Assembly (NCBI RefSeq): GCF_007992175.1
Contig: NZ_BJZT01000026.1
Coordinates: 1 to 42,405, forward strand
Length of the DNA stretch: 42,405 nucleotides
Reading direction: 5' to 3'
From: Methylobacterium haplocladii
GTDB lineage: Bacteria; Pseudomonadota; Alphaproteobacteria; Rhizobiales; Beijerinckiaceae
The position numbers were made by a program, and so were the translations under genes. The notes below the pieces were generated by a model. The model had not been told where the DNA came from. It made no database searches and worked only from the letters and a program-made list of their open reading frames with translations. Positions 1 through 18,864 of this stretch are shown piece after piece (position 1 is the first letter of the stretch; every line of letters begins with the position of its first letter).

Positions 1-4
1 AGAG

Positions 5-10
5 CCTCCT
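5..10 (-). promoter_or_regulatory. Shine-Dalgarno of the gene after fusA (probably tuf)
   Basis: On the minus strand a perfect AGGAGG lies 35 nt past the fusA stop and just before the window edge. In the bacterial str operon the gene after fusA is normally tuf (EF-Tu), so this is probably its ribosome binding site. The coding sequence itself is outside the window, so its identity is inferred from order only. Confidence 0.55.
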
Positions 11-45
11 AAAAGTCGAATGCGTGTTGCGGATGAAGAGATGCT

Positions 46-2121
<2,076 letters not shown>

Positions 2122-2151
2122 CGGGGTGCTCCTGAAAAGGTCCGGGACCGC

Positions 2152-2652
<501 letters not shown>

Positions 2653-2749
2653 TTAAGCGCCCCGCGCAGGCCGCCTGAGCTGTGAAGCCGGCGGCATCCT
2701 TACGAGGCCGTGAAATACCAGTCCGAAATCCTTACTCCGGACGCAGTTC

Positions 2750-3121
2750 TTACTTCGGGCGCTTGGCGCCGTACTTGGAGCGGCGCTGCTTGCGGCCCTT
2801 GACGCCCTGGGTGTCGAGCACGCCGCGCAGGATGTGGTAGCGCACGCCGGGAAGATCCTTCACGCGGCCGCCGCGGATCATCACCACGGAGTGCTCTTGG
2901 AGGTTGTGGCCCTCGCCGGGGATGTAGCCGATGACCTCGAAGCCGTTGGTAAGGCGAACCTTGGCGACCTTACGAAGCGCGGAGTTCGGCTTCTTCGGGG
3001 TCGTGGTGTAGACGCGGGTGCAAACGCCACGCTTCTGCGGGCAGGCGTCGAGCGCCGGCACCTTGTTGCGGGCCTTCTGGGCCTTGCGCGGCTGGGCGAT
3101 CAGCTGGTTGATCGTCGGCAT
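2750..3121 (-). CDS. rpsL: 30S ribosomal protein S12
   Basis: S12 sits at the decoding centre of the 30S subunit. The 123-aa product matches the family end to end: [13 protein letters not shown] at the start, [16 protein letters not shown] in the middle, [28 protein letters not shown] split over the next third, and a basic tail. The lysines in PKKPNS and GRVKDLPG, where streptomycin-resistance changes usually occur, are wild type. It is the first gene of its unit, with its own promoter upstream (see 3389-3417). A GAGGG lies shortly before the ATG. Confidence 0.98.
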   Translation of the reverse strand: MPTINQLIAQPRKAQKARNKVPALDACPQKRGVCTRVYTTTPKKPNSALRKVAKVRLTNGFEVIGYIPGEGHNLQEHSVVMIRGGRVKDLPGVRYHILRGVLDTQGVKGRKQRRSKYGAKRPK

Positions 3122-3382
3122 TCTCTGCCCTCTTCCCTCGGGTCGCGCTGGGCGCCCCTGATGTTCGAACTCTCGGCTCCGGCGGAGCCGACGGCAAAAC
3201 GAATAACGCCATAGGCCGCTAACGGCCTCTGGCGCGGTTGAGGCAGAGGATCACGCCGTGAACGGCGCGTTCTTACCCACTGATCTGACGAGTGTCAGGC
3301 TATATGAACCTCGGCACCGACCCGGCGACGATTTGGGAAGCTCGGGGCTTCACATCGTCGGAGACACGTGGTCAGCCGAAGT
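3122..3382 (-). promoter_or_regulatory. Structured 5' leader of rpsL-rpsG-fusA
   Basis: About 260 nt separate the predicted rpsL transcription start from its ATG. The leader holds three short inverted repeats: CGGCTCC/GGAGCCG with a 3-nt loop at 3174-3190, AGGCCG/CGGCCT with a 4-nt loop at 3213-3228, and CGCCGT/ACGGCG near 3254-3267. I see no convincing gene in it; short open frames here have no Shine-Dalgarno and no recognisable product. A role in regulating the str operon is possible but is inference. Confidence 0.4.
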
Positions 3383-3388
3383 GGGGCG

Positions 3389-3417
3389 CTTCTACTCGAG
3401 GATCCCGGGAACGTCAA
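3389..3417 (-). promoter_or_regulatory. Sigma-70-type promoter for rpsL operon
   Basis: Reading the minus strand, TTGACG (plus 3412-3417) is followed after 17 nt by TAGAAG (plus 3389-3394). This is a good -35/-10 pair at optimal spacing. It lies downstream of the rpoC terminator and upstream of rpsL, so rpsL-rpsG-fusA can be transcribed independently of rpoBC. Start of transcription would be near 3382. Confidence 0.55.
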
Positions 3418-3501
3418 CGGCTCAGCAACACATTCTTCACGTGATCGCGGGGACTTGGCTGTGAGTGTGCGCTGGGCACATGCGGATACGCTGCCACGCA
3501 C

Positions 3502-3531
3502 GAAAAAGGGCGGCCCCGAAGGCCGCCCCGA
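3502..3531 (-). terminator. Rho-independent terminator after rpoC
   Basis: On the minus strand, 25 nt after the rpoC stop, GGGCGGCC and GGGCCGCCC form a GC-rich hairpin around a TTCG loop, followed directly by TTTTT. This is a textbook intrinsic terminator and closes the rplJ-rplL-rpoB-rpoC unit. Confidence 0.85.
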
Positions 3532-3555
3532 TCGTCTTTCACCGTCAGTCGGGGC

Positions 3556-7776
<4,221 letters not shown>

Positions 7777-7902
7777 GATCCGCTCCTTGTTCGCGTGAGA
7801 CCCCGCGCCTGGGTGTCACGACTGAAATTTAAAAGGCGCCGCGCCCGTCGGGACGCCGCTGGCCTGATGTTCCGGGAGGCGCTTCCCCTCCCTGCTCGTA
7901 CC

Positions 7903-7926
7903 GTGCCGGCTCCAGGGAACCGGCAC
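7903..7926 (-). other. Inverted repeat in the rpoB-rpoC gap
   Basis: GTGCCGG and CCGGCAC form a perfect 7-bp stem around a 10-nt loop, 18 nt after the rpoB stop. There is no T-run, so it is not a full intrinsic terminator. It may be an mRNA processing or stability element between rpoB and rpoC. The rest of the 168-nt gap shows nothing else clear. Confidence 0.4.
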
Positions 7927-7944
7927 GGGAGCTGTCGTTCAAGC

Positions 7945-12069
<4,125 letters not shown>

Positions 12070-12296
12070 GTGATCTCGCTCCACCTACCCGCGTACCGGT
12101 GCCCGGGGAAAGTGCCCTTCCCGCTCCGGGCCGTGAGACGCGCCCCGCCGGACCGCCTCACCCAAACTTCAATTTCGGTCTTCTGTCGCCGGTTGGGTCG
12201 TCCCCGATCCACCGGCCGCCGGAAGCGGCGTCAGCCCACGAGCCGGTGTGGCTCGCGGGCGTCTGTCGCCGGTCCCCCGCGAAGGAGACCGGAAGG

Positions 12297-12318
12297 GATG
12301 GGCCGGATCCGGCCCATC
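12297..12318 (-). other. Perfect 22-bp palindrome after rplL (possible attenuator)
   Basis: Six nt after the rplL stop is a perfect 22-bp palindrome centred on GGATCC, with arms GATGGGCCGGA. It can form a strong hairpin in the rplL-rpoB intercistronic RNA. No T-run follows, so it is not a classical terminator. In E. coli an attenuator and an RNase III site lie in the same gap and set the ribosomal protein to RNA polymerase ratio; the same job here is inference from position. Confidence 0.45.
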
Positions 12319-12324
12319 GGAGCC

Positions 12325-12699
<375 letters not shown>

Positions 12700-12756
12700 T
12701 TTCGGTTTCCTTGAGAGATCGGTTCGATCGGTTTGAATGAAAAGGACGAACGGCCC

Positions 12757-13287
12757 TCAGGCCGCCTCGTCCCGGTTCTCGTCCTTGGTGGCATAGGCCC
12801 CGAACACGCGGGCGAGCTTGGCCGCCGGTGCGCTGACGACCTGGGCGATCTTGGTCGCGGGAGCCTGGATGAGGCCCACGATCTTGGCGCGCAGTTCGTC
12901 GAGGGACGGGAGCGAGGCGAGCGCCTTCACACCGTCCGGGTTCAAGGCTGTCGTCCCCATGGCGCCGCCGAGGATCACGAGCTTGTCGTTGGCCTTGGCG
13001 AAATCCACCGCCACCTTGGCGGCCGCGACCGGATCGCTCGAATAGGCGAGCAGGGTCGGACCCTTCAGGAGGGGCTTGATGGAGGCGACGTCCGTGCCAT
13101 CGAGAGCAATGCTGGCGAGGCGGTTCTTGGCGACCTTCACGGTGGCGCCGGCCTGCTTCATCTGCGAGCGCAGCTTCTGCATGTCGGCGACCGTGAGGCC
13201 TTTGTAGTGGGCCACGACGACGACGGCGTTCTCTGAGAACACGCCGTTGAGCGTCGAGACGAGATCAGCTTTTGCTGTTCTGTCCAC
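12757..13287 (-). CDS. rplJ: 50S ribosomal protein L10
   Basis: L10 anchors the L7/L12 stalk to 23S rRNA. The 176-aa product has the family N-terminus [26 protein letters not shown] and KVAKNRLA, and the C-terminal helix where L12 dimers bind. The start is GTG, with GGAGAG about 9 nt upstream. It is the first gene of its transcript here, preceded by a long leader and a good promoter; L11 and L1 (rplK, rplA), often directly upstream, are not. In many bacteria L10-L12 binds its own leader to repress translation. Confidence 0.97.
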   Translation of the reverse strand: MDRTAKADLVSTLNGVFSENAVVVVAHYKGLTVADMQKLRSQMKQAGATVKVAKNRLASIALDGTDVASIKPLLKGPTLLAYSSDPVAAAKVAVDFAKANDKLVILGGAMGTTALNPDGVKALASLPSLDELRAKIVGLIQAPATKIAQVVSAPAAKLARVFGAYATKDENRDEAA

Positions 13288-13709
13288 CTTGGCTCTCTCC
13301 GGTTCTGGCGGAACCTCGATGAGGACCCGCCGGTTGCAACATGCCGCCCGGAAACGGTCTCGGCCTCGTCAGCCGAAAACGTCCGAACGACGCTTCACGG
13401 CCCTGTCCCCTACCACCGCGCTCGAGAGCGCTTCGGCATGGGCGAGATGGTTCAAACCGATGCCCCTCCCCTGCGGAAACCGCAGGTGCGAAGCGTGTCG
13501 AAAAACTCGGTCTTCCCCGTCTGTGCAGGCGCTTTGAGGATTAAGCCGGCAAGCCGGCCCCTGCAGTCTCGGACAGGACATGGCCGGACGAGGCTTCCGA
13601 GGCATCTGCCCCGAAGTCCTTCCGGCCATCGCCGCCCGGCTTCCCGGACGGCATCTCGAACGGAAATCGGCCGATAGGCCGAACTCCTTCAAAAAGGTGA
13701 ATTCGTGGA
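13288..13709 (-). ncRNA. Long 5' leader of rplJ (L10-type leader candidate)
   Basis: About 420 nt lie between the predicted transcription start and the rplJ GTG. On the minus strand the leader holds a 7-bp hairpin CCTGCGG/CCGCAGG with a 3-nt loop (13470-13486), a T5 run shortly before it (13501-13505), and a GCCGGC/GCCGGC inverted repeat (13545-13558). Bacterial rplJ leaders are known L10(L12)4 binding sites, so an autoregulatory leader is likely. The exact L10 motif was not modelled. Open frames here (for example 13369-13692) have no recognisable product and are not called. Confidence 0.45.
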
Positions 13710-13715
13710 AGGGGG

Positions 13716-13744
13716 TCTATAGAGCCTAGCAAGCGCCCTGCCAA
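13716..13744 (-). promoter_or_regulatory. Strong sigma-70-type promoter for rplJL-rpoBC
   Basis: Minus strand TTGGCA (plus 13739-13744), 17 nt, then TATAGA (plus 13716-13721). This near-consensus pair lies between the DUF1244 gene and the rplJ leader and would start transcription near 13709. It explains expression of the cluster without rplKA. Confidence 0.65.
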
Positions 13745-13941
13745 GTCCCCGAACACAGCAAAACGGTCGCAACCCGGCCATGCGCCCGGCGACCGTCCTC
13801 AGCTGTGAACACCCCTATCGGCTTTCGGGCTCCCGAATCACGTGGGTGCGCTCCCTGCCTCGGGCGATGGTGCTGCATCGCATGGCCCGGCGGCAAGGAA
13901 AAACCGATTCGGCCTGTACCGGGGTCGGCTGTCGCCGCCGC

Positions 13942-14259
13942 TCAACGACTTGCCTGTCCCGTGGCCTGCCCCTTTGCGAAAGCGGCCTGCTGGTCCGGCG
14001 TGGCTTCCTGCTGATGGAGCCGCTTCCATTCTTCGTAGGGCATTCCGTAGACGTGCTCGCGGCTCGCGTCCTTGCTCACCGCGAGCCCGCGCTCGTCGGC
14101 GGCATCCTTGAGCCAGTTCGACAGGCAGTTCCGGCAGAAGCCGGCGAGGTTCATCAGATGGATGTTCTGCGCATCCGGACGCGCGCGAAGATGCGCGACG
14201 AGGCGGCGGAACACTGCGGCTTCGAGCTCGGTCTGGGTCTGCGGATCGATGCCGTTCAT
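13942..14259 (-). CDS. DUF1244 family protein
   Basis: A 105-aa protein of the DUF1244 family, small conserved proteins common in alpha- and gammaproteobacteria, function unknown. The family signature is clear: FRRLVAHLRARPDAQNIHLM followed by NLAGFCRNCLSNWL with its CRNC pair, then AADERG and YGMPYEEWK. The two cysteines could bind metal or be redox active, but that is inference. It lies 57 nt after the N-formylglutamate amidohydrolase gene on the same strand, an arrangement seen in Rhizobiales. Confidence 0.85.
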   Translation of the reverse strand: MNGIDPQTQTELEAAVFRRLVAHLRARPDAQNIHLMNLAGFCRNCLSNWLKDAADERGLAVSKDASREHVYGMPYEEWKRLHQQEATPDQQAAFAKGQATGQASR

Positions 14260-14316
14260 GGGTGATGCTTTCCGAAGCCGATTGCGTGTCTGACCTCGTG
14301 AGCCGGAGGCCGAGCG

Positions 14317-15108
14317 TCAATGCCCGCTACGCAGCATCGGCTGCATCAGCCGCGCGAAACGGTGCGCCCATTCCTCGATGCCGGCCTGCTCCAGTAGGAG
14401 GTCCTGCCGGATTTCGACCAGGGCGTTGGGCAGGCCGCGGGCGGTGGCGTGGCGGTCGACGGTGTCTCCGGGCAGGCCGCCGCCATAGGGGGCGTTGTCG
14501 CCGACGGTGAGACCGGCCGGATCGGCCTGCAGGCCGGCGATCAGCGGACGGGCGAGCCGCTCGTCGCCGTCGTAGAGGATGCCGACGTGCCAGGGCCGCG
14601 CCACGCCGCGCCAATAGCGGGTGAAGCTGTGCATGGTCAGGATCATCGGGGGCGCTCCGGCCGCCTGCCCGTCCGCGACTGCCGCATCGATCGCCCGGTC
14701 GTAGGGCGCATAGAAGCGGCGGATCCGCTCGGCGACGCCCTCCGCGCCGATGCGGGCGTTGCCCGGCACGATCGCACCATCCGACAGCCGCATCACCAGG
14801 GTCGGGTCGTTCCGGCCCCGGTTCGGGTCGATCACCAGCCGCGAGAACTGCGTGAGCACGGCAGGCACCCCGAGCAGTTCGGCCAGCCGTCGCGTCACCG
14901 CCGCCGCGCCGATATCGTAGGCGATGTGGCGCCCGAATTCGTGCACTGGCACGCCGAGCCGGTCGAGATCGTCCGGCACCATGTTCGAGGCGTGATCGCA
15001 CAGGATCAGCAGGCCGCGTCGCAGGTCACCGGAAATGCTCTCGACCGGGTGCTCGAGCGGCTCGGTCGTTTCGAGGGCGGCTGCACGAAGGGCTGCGGAT
15101 GCTGGCAT
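14317..15108 (-). CDS. N-formylglutamate amidohydrolase family protein
   Basis: A 263-aa member of the N-formylglutamate amidohydrolase (HutG-type) family, zinc hydrolases that release formate from N-formylglutamate or act on related amides. Visible family motifs are LLILCDHASNMVP near residue 33, RLVIDPNRGRNDPTL near residue 90, TMHSFTR near 135 and HVGILYD near 150; the histidines and acidic residues in these fit the metal site. The start MPASAALRAA was chosen because the longer open frame upstream is antisense to the glycerate kinase gene. No hut genes are nearby, so the true substrate is uncertain. It is divergent from gckA. Confidence 0.85.
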   Translation of the reverse strand: MPASAALRAAALETTEPLEHPVESISGDLRRGLLILCDHASNMVPDDLDRLGVPVHEFGRHIAYDIGAAAVTRRLAELLGVPAVLTQFSRLVIDPNRGRNDPTLVMRLSDGAIVPGNARIGAEGVAERIRRFYAPYDRAIDAAVADGQAAGAPPMILTMHSFTRYWRGVARPWHVGILYDGDERLARPLIAGLQADPAGLTVGDNAPYGGGLPGDTVDRHATARGLPNALVEIRQDLLLEQAGIEEWAHRFARLMQPMLRSGH

Positions 15109-15375
15109 GGGGCTTATCTGGGCCACTCGCTCGCGATCGAAAGTGCCTGACGGCCATGCTGGAGCAGGCGCGGAACCGTGCCTAGGCGCTTTCAAACGAA
15201 AACCTGCGGCGAAACCCAACGCCATGCGGGATCGGTGCCGTTCGAATCTCGTTCCGAAATCTTGCCGTCGCGAGCGGCCTCGGGCATGGCACGGAGCAGA
15301 CTGCGCTCGAAACGGGCGCCCGGCTGGCCTTCCTTGCCGAGACCAGCGCCAAGAAACCGTTGCGAGGACGCCTGC

Positions 15376-16689
15376 ATGACCGCTCCTTCCCCCGATGCGC
15401 CGGCTATCAGGAACCTGCGCGAGCTGCTCGGGAGCTTTCTCGATGCCGCGATCGCGGCGGCGCATCCGAGCAAATGTCTGGTCGGCCAGCTCCCGCCGCC
15501 GGTGCCGGGGCGGCTGATCATCCTCGGTGCGGGCAAGGCCGGCGGCAGCATGGCCGCGATGGCGAGCCGGTTCTACCGCCAGGAGCACGGGGTGCCGGAG
15601 GAGCGCATCCTCGGTCTCGCCGTCGCCCGCCACGGTTACGGCGAGGATGCACCGGGCATCCGCATGGTCGAGGCCGGGCATCCGGTGCCCGACGCAGCCG
15701 GTATCGAAGCGACCAAGGAGGCGCTGGCCATCGCCGCGCAGGCCGGCCCGGACGACGAGGTGCTGGTTTTGCTCTCGGGCGGTGGCTCGGCCAACTGGAT
15801 CGCGCCGGCGGGCAACCTGACCCTCGAGGAAAAGCAGGGGATCACCAAGGCGCTGCTGCGCTCGGGCGCGCCGATCGACGAGATCAACTGCGTCCGCAAG
15901 CATCTCTCGCGGATCAAGGGCGGGCGGCTCGCCGTCGCTGCGAAGAACGCCCGGCGCATCCTGACGCTGGCGATCTCCGACGTGCCGCGGGACGACCCCT
16001 CCGTCATTGCCTCCGGCCCGACCGTGCCGGACCCGTCGACGCTCGCCGATGCCCTGGCGATCTGCGAGCGCCGCGGCATCACGCTTCCCGACTCGGCACG
16101 GGCACTTCTTACCGACCCCGCCAACGAGACTCCGAAGGCCGGGGATCCCGCCTTCGCCCGCGCGGAGTACCGCATCGTCGCCCGGCCGATCGACGCGCTG
16201 GAAGCCGCCGCTGCCGCCGCCAAGGCCGTCGGCTACGAGCCGGTGATGCTCGGCGCCGATTGCGAGGGCGAGGCGCGCGAGGTCGCCACCGAGCACGCAA
16301 AACTCGCGCGCGAGATGAAGGCGGCCGGCCGCAAGGTCGCGCTGATCTCCGGCGGCGAACTCACGGTCACGATCCGCGGCGAAGGCGACGGCGGCCCGAA
16401 CCAGGAATACGCGCTGGCGCTGGCGCTGGCGCTGGACGGCGAAGAGGGCATCGCCGGCATCGCGGCCGACACCGACGGCACCGATGGCGGCCGCGGCAAG
16501 GCCACCGACCCAGCCGGCGGCCTCGTCGATCCGACCACCCTCGCCCGGGCCCGCGAAAAGGGGCTCGATCCGGCCGCGATGCTCGCGGACAACGATTCGA
16601 CGCGATTCTTCGCGACGATCGGCGATCTCGTTCAGCCCGGTCCCACCCGCACCAATGTCAACGATTGCCGCATCATTCTCGTCGGATGA
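15376..16689 (+). CDS. gckA: Glycerate 2-kinase (MOFRL family)
   Basis: ATP-dependent glycerate kinase making 2-phosphoglycerate. In methylotrophs using the serine cycle this is an essential step between hydroxypyruvate reductase and enolase. The 437-aa product has the family motifs ILGAGKAGGSMA near residue 47, LLSGGGSANW near 130, VRKHLSRIKGGRLA near 174 and, in the C-terminal MOFRL domain, GGPNQEYALALA and DTDGTDG. ATG 15376 is preceded by GAGGA at 8 nt spacing; the frame upstream has no support. The 267-nt gap to the divergent amidohydrolase must hold its promoter, but none stands out. The pyruvate kinase gene is close by. Confidence 0.9.
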   Translation: MTAPSPDAPAIRNLRELLGSFLDAAIAAAHPSKCLVGQLPPPVPGRLIILGAGKAGGSMAAMASRFYRQEHGVPEERILGLAVARHGYGEDAPGIRMVEAGHPVPDAAGIEATKEALAIAAQAGPDDEVLVLLSGGGSANWIAPAGNLTLEEKQGITKALLRSGAPIDEINCVRKHLSRIKGGRLAVAAKNARRILTLAISDVPRDDPSVIASGPTVPDPSTLADALAICERRGITLPDSARALLTDPANETPKAGDPAFARAEYRIVARPIDALEAAAAAAKAVGYEPVMLGADCEGEAREVATEHAKLAREMKAAGRKVALISGGELTVTIRGEGDGGPNQEYALALALALDGEEGIAGIAADTDGTDGGRGKATDPAGGLVDPTTLARAREKGLDPAAMLADNDSTRFFATIGDLVQPGPTRTNVNDCRIILVG

Positions 16690-16753
16690 GCTTTTGATCG
16701 AGCCCAGGTTTGTAGAAAGCGGCGGCGCGGTCCGCCGCTGCCGGGGCTTGCAC

Positions 16754-17182
16754 ATGATGTTCGCGAGGGTCGTCCTCCTGGCCGGCGTCATGGCCTGCAC
16801 CGTGGTGCCGGCCATGGCCGATCTGCGCATGTGCAATCTCACCGGCAGCAAGATCGGCGTGACGGTCGGCTATCGCGACCCGCAGGGCTGGGTCACCGAA
16901 GGCTGGTGGGATCTCAAGCCGAAGGACTGCGAGACCCTTCTGAAGGGCGCGCTCGCGGCCCGATTCTACTACGTCTATGCCGTGGATTTCACCCGCGGCG
17001 GCGAGTGGAGCGGCCGCTCGATGATGTGCACCAAGGACACCGCCTTCACGATCCGCGGTGTCGAGGACTGCCTCGCCCGCGGCTTCGACCGCAACGGCTT
17101 CATCGAGGTCGACACCGGTGAGCAGAAGAGCTGGACGATCCAGCTCACGGATCCCGGTCAACCGCTGAGCGGAGCGCCGTAG
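16754..17182 (+). CDS. DUF1036 secreted/periplasmic protein
   Basis: A 142-aa protein with a clear N-terminal signal peptide (MMFARVVLLAGVMACTVVPAMA, cleavage after AMA) and one DUF1036 domain. The domain motif LRMCNLTGSKIGVTVGY, the GWVTEGWWDL segment and RFYYVYAVDF are typical. Five cysteines in the mature part could form disulfides. Function is unknown for the family; it is often found next to pyk in Rhizobiales. Start at the first of two adjacent ATGs. It lies 64 nt after gckA on the same strand and may be cotranscribed. Confidence 0.82.
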   Translation: MMFARVVLLAGVMACTVVPAMADLRMCNLTGSKIGVTVGYRDPQGWVTEGWWDLKPKDCETLLKGALAARFYYVYAVDFTRGGEWSGRSMMCTKDTAFTIRGVEDCLARGFDRNGFIEVDTGEQKSWTIQLTDPGQPLSGAP

Positions 17183-17316
17183 AGGGCGCCCGGCCCGGAT
17201 CCGCTTCGGGCCGTCGAGCGACAATCCCAATTCGATGTCGACGCTGGGCGGGATCTGACCCAAGGCCGCTTCGCTGCCCTCACTGTGACCAGCGGACGGT
17301 TCGAGCCCGCGCTGCC

Positions 17317-17354
17317 AAAACGAAGAAGGGCGGGGCTCGTGAGAGCGCCCGCCC
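17317..17354 (-). terminator. Rho-independent terminator after the outer-membrane protein gene
   Basis: On the minus strand a GC-rich hairpin (GGGCGG...GCTC, loop TCAC, GAGC...CCGCCC) is followed by TTCTTCGTTTT. It lies 35 nt after the stop of the gene at 17390-18247. It could also work in part for the DUF1036 gene coming from the other side. Confidence 0.75.
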
Positions 17355-17389
17355 GTTCGGTCGTTTGGTGGTGTCGGCGTGGCGCTGGA

Positions 17390-18247
17390 TCAGCCGCCAA
17401 ACTTGTAGTTGAAACCGGCGCGGATCAGGCTGCCTTCGGTCTTGAAGGTCGAGGTGTAGCCGCCGCCTGCAGCGTTCAGGACGCTGATAGACCGGCCGCC
17501 GAGATCGTAGCGGATGTACTCGGCCTTCATCGTCACATCGGACTTGAGACCGAGGAGCCTGCCCACCGAGAAGGTGTTCAGGAAGCTGTCGGCCGGGATC
17601 GCGTACTCGATGCCGCCGCCGTAGTTGTAGCCGGTCTCGAAGTTGACGTCGTAGCCGCCGATGAACTGCAGCGGCAGACCGTTTGCGGGCGTACCGAAGA
17701 ACGAGGCGCCGTAGGAGACGTTTCCGAAGGCGAGACCACCGGTGCCGTACACGAGGAACCGGTCGAAGGCGTAGCCGAGCTTGCCGTTCAGGGTTCCGAG
17801 GTAGTCCAGGTTCTGCGTGTAGACGCTGGCGTTGTTGCCGCCCTGGGCCGCGTTAAAGGCTCCGACGAACCCGATGTTCTTCTGCAGGTCGGTCCAGCTG
17901 ATGTCGAAGGCGGCGCCGACGACGAAGCCCGAGCCGGGGGTCAGCTGGTAGTTGACGCCCATGCCGCCACCGATCTTGGCGAAGCCGTCGACTTCGCTCT
18001 TGAGCGAACCGGCGCGGAAGCCGGCGGCGACGTTCGCCTGCGTCGCGAGGGCGTTTCCGGTCGTACGGATGTTCGCGTTGTCGGTGAAGGCGTAGGCGCT
18101 GTGCAGGCCGGCGTAGAAGCCGGTCCACGTGAAGACCGGGACCGGCACGAACACCGGCGGCGGCGCGGCGCGGCGCGGCAGGTCGGCCGCGGAAGCGGCG
18201 GTGGTCAGGAGCGCCATCGCGGCGCCGGCCAAGAGAAGCTTCTTCAT
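17390..18247 (-). CDS. Outer-membrane beta-barrel protein (Omp25/31-like)
   Basis: A 285-aa outer-membrane protein of the rhizobial Omp25/31-like type. It starts with a signal peptide (MKKLLLAGAAMALLTTAASA, cut before ADLP), then a Pro-rich stretch and FTWTGFYAGLHSAYAF, the usual first strand of these barrels. Alternating strands follow and it ends in AGFNYKFGG; the penultimate aromatic helps Bam-dependent insertion, although two glycines follow the Phe. The inner ATG at 18247 is chosen because the signal peptide begins there. It stands alone between the DUF1036 gene and pyk, with its own terminator. Ligand or role is unknown. Confidence 0.88.
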   Translation of the reverse strand: MKKLLLAGAAMALLTTAASAADLPRRAAPPPVFVPVPVFTWTGFYAGLHSAYAFTDNANIRTTGNALATQANVAAGFRAGSLKSEVDGFAKIGGGMGVNYQLTPGSGFVVGAAFDISWTDLQKNIGFVGAFNAAQGGNNASVYTQNLDYLGTLNGKLGYAFDRFLVYGTGGLAFGNVSYGASFFGTPANGLPLQFIGGYDVNFETGYNYGGGIEYAIPADSFLNTFSVGRLLGLKSDVTMKAEYIRYDLGGRSISVLNAAGGGYTSTFKTEGSLIRAGFNYKFGG

Positions 18248-18864
18248 CACGATGTGTCCATCCCCAGGTATCAACGTGAGGACACGATACGGCAAAGCTC
18301 GGTTCGGCAACTATGGCTTGCAGGCCACAGTGTTGCCCGAAGCGGCCGGTCGGAGGCGTTTCGCGGCTTTTTCGGGGACATGTGCCCGCGTCGCGTGACC
18401 CGGCCGACTTCGCGTTCTGGTTTCGGGCGTCGTTGAGCCGGCTCTGTCGATGGTTCGACCGGATCGGAAATCTCGAGCGGCCCCGACACGGTTGACCGAT
18501 TCTGATCGGGCGGCGCCACCAAGACGACCGCGGCGCTGGTTTGACCGACTGCTCGTGACGGCGCGAGCCGCGGATCGCGGGACGCTCGGGACCCGACTGC
18601 CGTTCTCGCCGACCGAGGTTCGGCAGTGTCCTGCGTCGCGCCGGACTGCCGATGGCTGCGCTCGCGGGGACGATGACGCCTGCCCGACGTGCGCCTCGTA
18701 GAATGACGGTACTGCTTTCCGGACCTTGACGCGCCGACCCTGAAGGGGCTTGTGGCCGCCGAGACTTCGCCCGGCCGCCGGTGCCCAGCGGCGCCCCTTG
18801 CCGGGCCGTTCCCGCGGTCGCTGTCCGATCTCCGCCGGGTCCTAACGGGCATGGAGGTTTAAGA
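18248..18864. other. 617-bp intergenic region upstream of pyk and the outer-membrane protein gene
   Basis: Both flanking genes are read outwards, so this is a divergent promoter region. I see no convincing gene; open frames here have no Shine-Dalgarno or recognisable product. A TTGACG on the plus strand at about 18726-18731 could be a -35 for pyk, but no good -10 follows at 17 nt. Confidence 0.5.

Noticed and set aside
12070..12084. GTG start for rpoB at 12084
   Set aside because: The GTG lies inside the AGGTGGAG that serves ATG 12069.
14317..16851. 844-codon frame containing the amidohydrolase
   Set aside because: Only the part from 15108 down has family similarity; the rest is antisense to gckA.
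18248..18864. Open frames on both strands upstream of pyk
   Set aside because: No ribosome binding site, Arg/Pro/Ser-rich products without domains; regarded as non-coding.
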